A stretch of 64,000 bases of DNA from Evernia prunastri. Its lineage: Eukaryota; Ascomycota; Lecanoromycetes; Lecanorales; Parmeliaceae. Below are positions 57,257 to 64,000 of the stretch, piece by piece. Numbering within the stretch: position 1 is the first letter of the stretch; the number at the start of each line of letters is the position of its first letter. The DNA lies in NCBI GenBank assembly GCA_003184365.1, contig NKYR01000043.1, forward strand, positions 233,163 to 297,162, in the 5' to 3' direction. The notes under the pieces were generated by a model, which saw only the letters and a program-made list of their open reading frames with translations, was not told the origin of the DNA and searched no databases. The position numbers and the translations under genes were made by a program.

Positions 57257-58215
57257 ATACACAGCTTACTCGTAAGAACTGTCAACGTCAAGCATAGGGC
57301 GAGTGGTAGACATGCAAGAACAAAGAGAAAAAAGGAACATTAAGCTACTTCAATTCTACTTACATGTAATATTCGGAGCATTGTCCCACTCTAGACCGTC
57401 CTGGCAATCTATGTCAGAGTATCGAACATTCAAAAACCTTGACGAGTATGTTTATGCCTTCAACTTGAGCCCAAGAGGCACAACGGTGAGAAGCTCTGTG
57501 CCCTTCAGCTGCGTTCAATGTCGAAGATGAAGTAATGAGGCTTGTTTCGGGTTCCTTATCCAAATCGTAGTGCGCGCGTACTTGAAAAGGACCTTGACGA
57601 TAGGTTAGGGTAGTGCATCCTTTTCACACCTACGAAAACTGGTCTATGTTTCGTCTCGGGTCCCCCAAGCCTTGATGTTAGCACTGAACAATATTGCGAG
57701 CCAAATAATTGCGAGCAACAAGAAATTGACAGTCCTGATGGAGGATACGAACGCGTTACTCTCTGCGTGGAGAGCGCTTGTCTGTACCCAATGTAGTTAC
57801 ATGTCGCCCGGTACCATGCAACATGTGAGAGGGGTGTGTTTGAATTCGTCCTGTTCCTAGTCCCAGAATTTGAGGAAGAACCTCCCAGTCTCAAATGGTC
57901 TGCAGAAATAACGTGACCATAATTTTGGGTCGAACGGATCCGATGTCCGTAAGAATGCATGATGACGGCAGTGTAAGCAATACTAGAAGTAGATCTGTAC
58001 TGTTCGACTGCACTCATCAAAGCACTTCAACCCTTAATCTCTGCCATGATAGTCTGGACAATTTTCAAACGATCTTTGTCTTCACGTTGTCCTTCCCATT
58101 ATTCGCAGCATCGATGCTTGACACCGTAGTCTACCTCAAGGATAACCTCCGCTCGTCGTCGTACTCGTTTTGAGAACTGAGAGTGTAATAGCTTGTTGCA
58201 GCAGTCCCTCGAACC
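57257..58215. other. Intergenic, nothing firm
   Basis: Several medium frames overlap on both strands (57556-58020 minus, 57895-58173 plus) without domains. Possibly decayed coding DNA of the accessory stretch. Confidence 0.4.
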
Positions 58216-59177
58216 TTGCAATCGCACCTCGACAACTGCATCATGCACCTAGGTAATCAAGGACAGCACAGAATTCTGGGCCGCCTGTTCTCAGATGAAC
58301 AGCTATTTCGGATCATCGTCCCGAAAAGATTCACGCTGCATGCTTATCCTCCTGCAAGCAAGATCAAGGCAGGATTCTCCGAGACGGTCATTACTACATC
58401 TGGTGACATTAGGCCCGACTTCACCAATGAAGACATCGCTCTCGTACTCCAATACTGTTGGCCTGAGGAACTCGGAGACCTCAAACCCTGCGACATAGAC
58501 GCTATCAACAACAGTGTCAGGGGAGTAGGTATGAATCTCGAATCTGAGGCGGATGTCCTGAGCTACGATGACGTGACTTTGTCCAATTACTGTCACGAAA
58601 AGCTTTACAATAAAAAGGCCCGAAGGGAGCAAATCCTCAATAGATTTGAGGCGGAGCTACACGAGGCTCGAAGGTTCCGAGCAGCGGCCGTCGAGGAGCG
58701 TTTCAAACACACTGAGCCTGGAGTGCTCCAGTATATCTTTGTTGCAAAAGTCCATCGTCAGTTATCTTTTCCGAGCTACCTGCCCACGGGGTGAAACATT
58801 CGCAGGACATGTCTCGCGACTCATGTTTGATCCCGAAAGAGACATGCTGACTCCGAAATGATACAGACGCCTTGTCCTGGGAAAGCATTGCCGTTTCTCT
58901 GAACCGCAGCTACAGAAGACCTGCAGGGCGTACGAGCCACTTCAACGAATTTGATCCGGGTCTTGTAGAGGATATATACCAGCTGCATGCTGAGGCTAAA
59001 ACAAGCATCTTTGAGGATTGTGTGAAGAGGGACTGGAAGAAGCTCTCGTCGAGTATGGTGCTCACGGGGAAGACTACGACAGAGGCGCAAAACCAGAGAA
59101 GGTTTTCACCGGTTACGCCGGCTGCGATGACTCTAGCTGAGATTCAGGAGGAGCGAGGGGGGTCTCAGCGGTGGTGA
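58216..59177 (+). CDS. Lineage-specific hypothetical protein
   Basis: Unrecognised. Best model: exons 58216-58756 and 58867-59177, 283 aa; the 110-nt intron (C|GTCAGT...GATACAG) is the frame-consistent choice, but the unspliced frame of 192 aa also closes properly. Features are a folded-looking first half (EQLFRIIVPKRFTLHAYPPA, DFTNEDIALVLQYCWPEELG) and a basic amphipathic helix (KKARREQILNRFEAELHEAR). The second exon contains LSWESIAVSLNRSYRRPAGR, which has helix-turn-helix-like character. No membrane segment or signal peptide. Neighbouring broken genes raise the chance that this one is also degenerating. Confidence 0.5.
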
Positions 59178-59880
59178 CATTGAGGATAGTATTGAAGAAG
59201 TCTTTCAGACATGGCCAAAACACCGCAGATTTAAGTAGAAGCGAGAAAGGGTCGAAGGGAAGAGGTTTGTACTACCTTACCTCGACTACCTACCTTAGCC
59301 TGATACAGGTTAGGGCTCACCTCGGTTCGGATCGCTCACGCGTTCTGGATGGGCCTAGCGTGCAGCCGAAAATATAGGGTAGGTACTTAGTGACAAGCGA
59401 AAGAGGGAGCCCGTGCTGACAGACTGACTCCCTCCTTGGCCTTGAGCTATGAGCTATCTATGTTTGAATTTTGTATAGTTCCAGGTTTCTTCCGGCTCTT
59501 CTGGCTTCTTCCACCTCAATCTCTCTCTGGCACCGTTCCTTGTCTTTTGGCTTCATCGACGCTGGACGGTGCATGAACAACCAAAGGGAGAGTGTCTTTG
59601 CCGAGCGGACATCGACGGAGCAAGGAAAGGCTACGAATGCGCGCTTCGCAGAATTGATCTAGTGCTATGGCATGATCAAAGACCCGAAAACACTTCCCAC
59701 GATGCTTTATGGTGTCCTGTAAGATCAAGATCGCCAACCTTGCATTCGAGCCCAGTCGCAGCTGGGGGAAAGAGAATACAGTAAGAGGTTGACAAGGCAT
59801 GCGGAGGCGGTGAATTTCGGGCATCAAGTTTGCCTGTTCACCAAAGGCAAAAAAGACCCGTCTGCAAACTTTCCTTTACG
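59178..59880. other. Promoter region of the histidine kinase gene
   Basis: No gene is seen; short frames only. Confidence 0.5.
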
Positions 59881-62800
59881 ATGCGGATCGGAATCCGGGA
59901 GCAGTTGGGTCTTCTCGTGCTGCTCACCACACTCATCGCTCTCGCCGTGGTAGCCGTTGCAACAGTAATCCTCCCCTCTGTAATATTTCAAGACTGTCTA
60001 CTGATAGCTGTGCCGTAGTGGGTCAACAATTACAACTTCGTGATTGGCATCAGGTATGGATGACCCCGCAGATACTGCTCCTTTCACTCAAAATGACCGT
60101 CTTTCATCAGGACATCGAGCCTCTCCCTCACGGCCTCCCTCTATGCCAACCAACTCGGCTCAAACCTGTTGCTTCTCCAGTCAAGTGTCCAAGCCATATC
60201 CACGCGCATTGCTCTTCAATCTGCTTTGCAACGCTATAACTCCGGGAACAACACCGAATCGAACTGGGTCCGCGCCGCATCAGACATGCAAAGTGCACTG
60301 TCAGGCGGATTATCATCTGACATGCTACTTGAAGCGCAGGTGTTCTCTAAGAACGGTACCGGCACTGGTGGGCCTTATGGTCTGCTGAATGTCAGTTCGC
60401 CTACACTCGCAGACTCGATCCCGCTACCGTTTCTCAATTCGAATGGCACTTCCGTATATCTCGGCGATAATGGCACTGGCTACCCTGTCGAATTATATCC
60501 GAACCTAACGTACACATCCACGGTCGTCAACAGTACCTTTAATCGATCGGATGCTTTCTGGAATGGACAGCAGCTGTATGACAATTCAACGATATTCCTG
60601 GGGCCTTGGCTTCTCAATGGAAGCTTCGCTCTACTTTCGCTTACTGTACCAGTAGTCAATGACTCATCAAGCGACGATATCCTAGGCTGGATCAGCATCA
60701 TCGTCAATGCTCAGTCCATATTCAGCATCGAGCAGTCAGTCGAAGGCTTAGGGAACACGGGCCAGATCCTGATTGTAGCACCCACTACGTCAACCCAGAA
60801 GCTGCCAACCGATGTGCAAGCTATCGGCAGTAACACAGTAAATGTATCAGCGGCAAAGACACAAGACGTGCAATTCGTACTGCCGCCTACTCAGAATTCC
60901 TCGCGAAGCACTCGTCACTCAATGCGCGCTTATGGCATGCCCAACTTGCCTTTCCAGATGCAGATTTATCCGGGCGTACTTGATGCCTATACACCTAAAA
61001 TTGGATCTGCCAACAACGCAGGCAGTCTTATTTCCACAAGGAACGAGGAAAATGACCATGTTTCAGTCGGTTACGCTTTGCCAATGTCTCCCATGGTTGA
61101 TTGGGCGCTCATAGTCGAACAAGCCTATGGCGAAGTCATTGCACCAATCCATCGTCTTCGGAACGTTTTGGTGGCGTGCGTTTTCGGGACCGTTGGTGCC
61201 ATACTCCTATTGTTGTTGCCCTTGGCCCATTTTTCCGTGAGACCCATCAGACGCTTACGAGAAGCAACGAAGAAGACCGTAGAACCCTACAGATACGAGT
61301 CTGATGACGGTAGTATCCGCTCTTCGATCTCAGGAGACAATGAGAGTCTGGAATCAGGCGAAGAGGGGTCAATTACGACAGCGGCTAGAAAGGAAGGCTT
61401 TTTGGGTCGGATATCTCGGTGGCGGGATAGACATCAGCGCAACGACACAGAACGTAGGGACAGGCAACGGCGGCAAACTTTTCGTATACCTGGCAAAGTT
61501 CAAGATCGAAAGCACGTTGTCCAGGACGAGCTTACTGATCTTACTCGCACATTCAATGAAATGTCAGAAGAGCTGATGATGCAATATGAGCGACTCGAAG
61601 AAAGAGTCAAGGAGCGGACGCAGGAGCTCGAGATTTCCAAGAAGGCCGCCGAAGCTGCCAATGAAAGTAAAACGGCTTTTATCGCTAATATTTCCCACGA
61701 GCTCAAAACGCCTCTAAATGGAATTCTTGGGATGTGTGCTGTCTGCATGCAAGAGGAGGATCATACAAAGATCAAAAGATCCTTGGGTATCATATATAAA
61801 TCTGGCGATCTGCTACTACATCTATTGACTGATCTCCTGACATTCACCAAGAACCAGATAGGCCAGCATCTCACATTGGATGAACGAGAATTCCGCTTGT
61901 CGGACGTGTGTTCACAGGTGGTCTCGATATTCGAGAAACAGGCGAAGGACGGGTCCATAAAGCTAGGGGTGAGCTATGAAGGCCCTCAAGATGGCTTGGA
62001 AACCGCCGGTGGTGCTCCTCTGCATAGCGGTTTTGGACCGTATGGCACAGGTCGCGTAAGAGACATGTTTCTGTGGGGTGATCAGCACAGGATCCTCCAA
62101 GTCATCATCAACCTCGTGAGCAACAGTTTGAAGTTCACACCTCCAAATGGATCAGTAAACGTAAAGATCCGATGTGTGGGGGACGCACCAGAAAGGCCTG
62201 AGAGTACTCGCAAAGGGTCATTGCAGTCCAAGCAGTCCAAGCAGTCCAAGCTTTCTAAACGGCAGTCGCCAAGAGGATCCAGGGGCCGATTCCCAGGGGT
62301 GCGATCAGATTCTGGCTCATCTATCGCACCAAGTCAACGAGGGCGCGAAAGAGTAAAGTATTCAGATACGGCGCTTCACATCAATGGGAACGAGCCTAAA
62401 GCAATACCGACTGTTGCCATTACAGAACGGTCATCAACACCGCCGCCCATCAATGCTAGAATACTTCTATTTGAGTTTGAGGTAGAGGACACCGGCCCAG
62501 GGATCCCGGAGAATCAGCAACAGCGCGTCTTCGAGCCTTTCGTACAGGGAGATATTGGACTTAATAAGAAGTACGGAGGCACGGGGCTAGGTTTGAGCAT
62601 CTGTTCGCAATTGGCTAGTCTCATGAAGGGTTCAATGGAACTCGAAAGTCAGATTGGGGTAGGAAGCAAGTTCACCATGCGAATACCGTTGATCTTCACA
62701 AAGGAGAGGGCCGATAGCACGGCCAGCTCTAACGTGGGTTCTCGACGCAACAGCACTAATCTAGGCCCCAAAATGGATGATGACCATTCGCCACAGCGGA

Positions 62801-63556
62801 AGCGATCGTCTTCTGACATGTCTGTTACCCCCGAAACTACTGTACCGCCTGGGCTCAATGGTTTCGATACGCCTGCAAAGCCACGGCTTGTCGGGCTGAG
62901 CCAGCCATTTTTCGCTGCAACATCGCCACTAGAATCTCCTGATAAACAGCTGGCGGCGATGGAGCGAGTTGCTGCGCAGGCAGCTCAAAGCGGCGACAAA
63001 GTCCGCGTATTAGTCGCCGAGGATAACAAGGTCAACCAAGAGGTAGTGCTTCGCATGTTGAAGCTCGAAGATATCTACGGTAGATTCCGAACAATTACCT
63101 CGATAGCAAGCTGTCGAATGCTGACCGTTTCCCAGACGTCACCGTTGCAAAAGACGGCCAAGAAGCTTTCGATCTTGTCAAAGAGAGCATGGAGCAGCGG
63201 AAGTACTTCAACTTAATATTTATGGATGTTCAGGTAGGGCTCTACGACGCCGACTTCTCCGGTCACAAGCTTATATGACCTTCCAGATGCCTAACCTTGA
63301 CGGCATACAGAGTACTCGACTCATCAGAGAGATGGGCTACTCTGCACCGATCGTTGCTCTTACTGCTTTCGCGGAAGAAAGCAATGTGAAAGAATGCATG
63401 GACTCTGGCATGGACTTTTTTCTGCCCAAGCCAATTCGCCGACCAGCTCTTAAGCAAGTCCTCAAACGATACTGCGCGACGATTCCAGAAGCTGCTGAAG
63501 AACCCGAAAAAGAAGGCCGACGGGCAAATGCAGAACCTGTATCGCCAATGTCATGA
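59881..63556 (+). CDS. SLN1: Sln1-type hybrid histidine kinase (osmosensor, group VI)
   Basis: Plasma-membrane osmosensor feeding the Ypd1-Ssk1 phosphorelay to the Hog1/SakA MAPK. Five exons (59881-59964, 60019-60053, 60111-63079, 63136-63233, 63287-63556) give 1151 aa, all phases consistent. TM1 is near residues 8-30; a long extracellular sensor follows with many Asn-X-Ser/Thr sites; TM2 (VACVFGTVGAILLLLLPLAH) leads into a HAMP segment (RPIRRLREATKK) and a coiled coil. The dimerisation domain has FIANISHELKTPLNGILG with phospho-His569. The ATPase has the N box (INLVSNSLKF), G1 (DTGPGIP) and G2 (GGTGLGLSI). The receiver starts RVLVAEDNKVNQE, phospho-Asp1060 lies in FMDVQMPN, and the Thr/Lys pair is in ALTAF and LPKPI. 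Two introns fall inside the receiver. All catalytic residues are present. Confidence 0.95.
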
Positions 63557-64000
63557 AGCTAAGACATCTATTGAGATGTATGTATCCTGCCTTGCCGCGG
63601 ATACCGCTATAAGCTCCTCCCTTTACGAGGACCATTTCCAGCCCTCAGCAGCACGGCTCTCCTCATCACGACCTTTCATACCGGCTACTTTCCACGCCTC
63701 CCCGTCCCATAGGTCATCGCTTAGTACGATGAACCTCTTGAGCCCTTTACGCTTTTGGCATTCACTCTTGCCACCCTGGTGTCATTTTGTACAAAATACT
63801 CCATCCACTGAGACTCACCGTCAGGGCGGATCCTAGATAGACCTGGTACATCTCTACCGCCGTTTAATACTGGAAACTAATGTGTTACGATGCGGTACCA
63901 AGACTCGTTTTTCTTTCTTTCTTTCTTTCTTTCTTTCTTTCCTTCCTATATTTTGGCGTCCCTAGGCGGTATACCTCTGCATGGCATGGAGCCGGGTGAT
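63557..64000. other. 3' flank with a TTTC microsatellite
   Basis: Downstream of the kinase gene. A (TTTC)n tract lies at about 63908-63941. No gene is supported before the window ends. Confidence 0.55.

Noticed and set aside
57556..58020. 154-aa minus-strand frame
   Set aside because: Ser/Arg/Thr-rich, no domain, overlapped by plus-strand frames of equal quality.

Overview
This window comes from a filamentous ascomycete (Pezizomycotina). The genes carry short spliceosomal introns (mostly 37-220 nt). The families present are typical of that group: a Sln1-type hybrid histidine kinase, a Nup2-like FG nucleoporin, a PIR-repeat wall protein, a fungal rhodopsin-like membrane protein and several MFS transporters. 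One AT-rich block looks mutated by RIP (CA/TG depleted, TA enriched), the repeat-inactivation process of this group. I cannot fix the class or species from sequence alone.

Layout. 0-24 kb is an ordinary gene region: an SV2/sugar-like MFS transporter running off the left edge (-), a Gly/Ser-rich membrane protein (+), a PIR wall protein (+), a monocarboxylate-type MFS porter (+), two conserved unknowns (-), a very large polyamine-transporter-like MFS protein (-), a small secreted Cys-containing protein (+) and an HLD-II-type haloalkane dehalogenase (+). 24-34 kb is repeat-rich: a three-copy tandem repeat, a decayed DHA1-type MFS remnant, a YqcI/YcgG-family gene, and then a 5.55-kb TIR-bounded, RIP-like element with TA target duplications. 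Three short TG...CA insertions lie inside that element, two of them with clean 5-bp target duplications. 34-49 kb returns to conserved genes: omega-amidase (Nit2 type), a repeat-bearing C2H2 protein, the Nup2-like nucleoporin, an SCP2 lipid carrier with a PTS1-like end, an F-box/LRR-like protein, a Cys/His-rich unknown and a tiny secreted protein. 49.8-59.2 kb is an accessory stretch: two distant paralogues of an unrecognised family sharing a WW[ST]xW core, a coding block interrupted by a stop, a rhodopsin-like gene with a broken intron, another unknown gene and tRNA-like fragments. The window ends with the Sln1-type osmosensor kinase (+).

I see no biosynthetic cluster or defence system that ties the genes together. 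The strongest leads are the nested insertions in the RIP-like element, the WW[ST]xW pair with its decaying neighbourhood, the fungal HLD-II enzyme, and the introns with unusual splice sites. Exon models were built by hand from splice motifs and reading frame; where a coding sequence has introns, coordinates give the outer limits and the exons are listed in the evidence.
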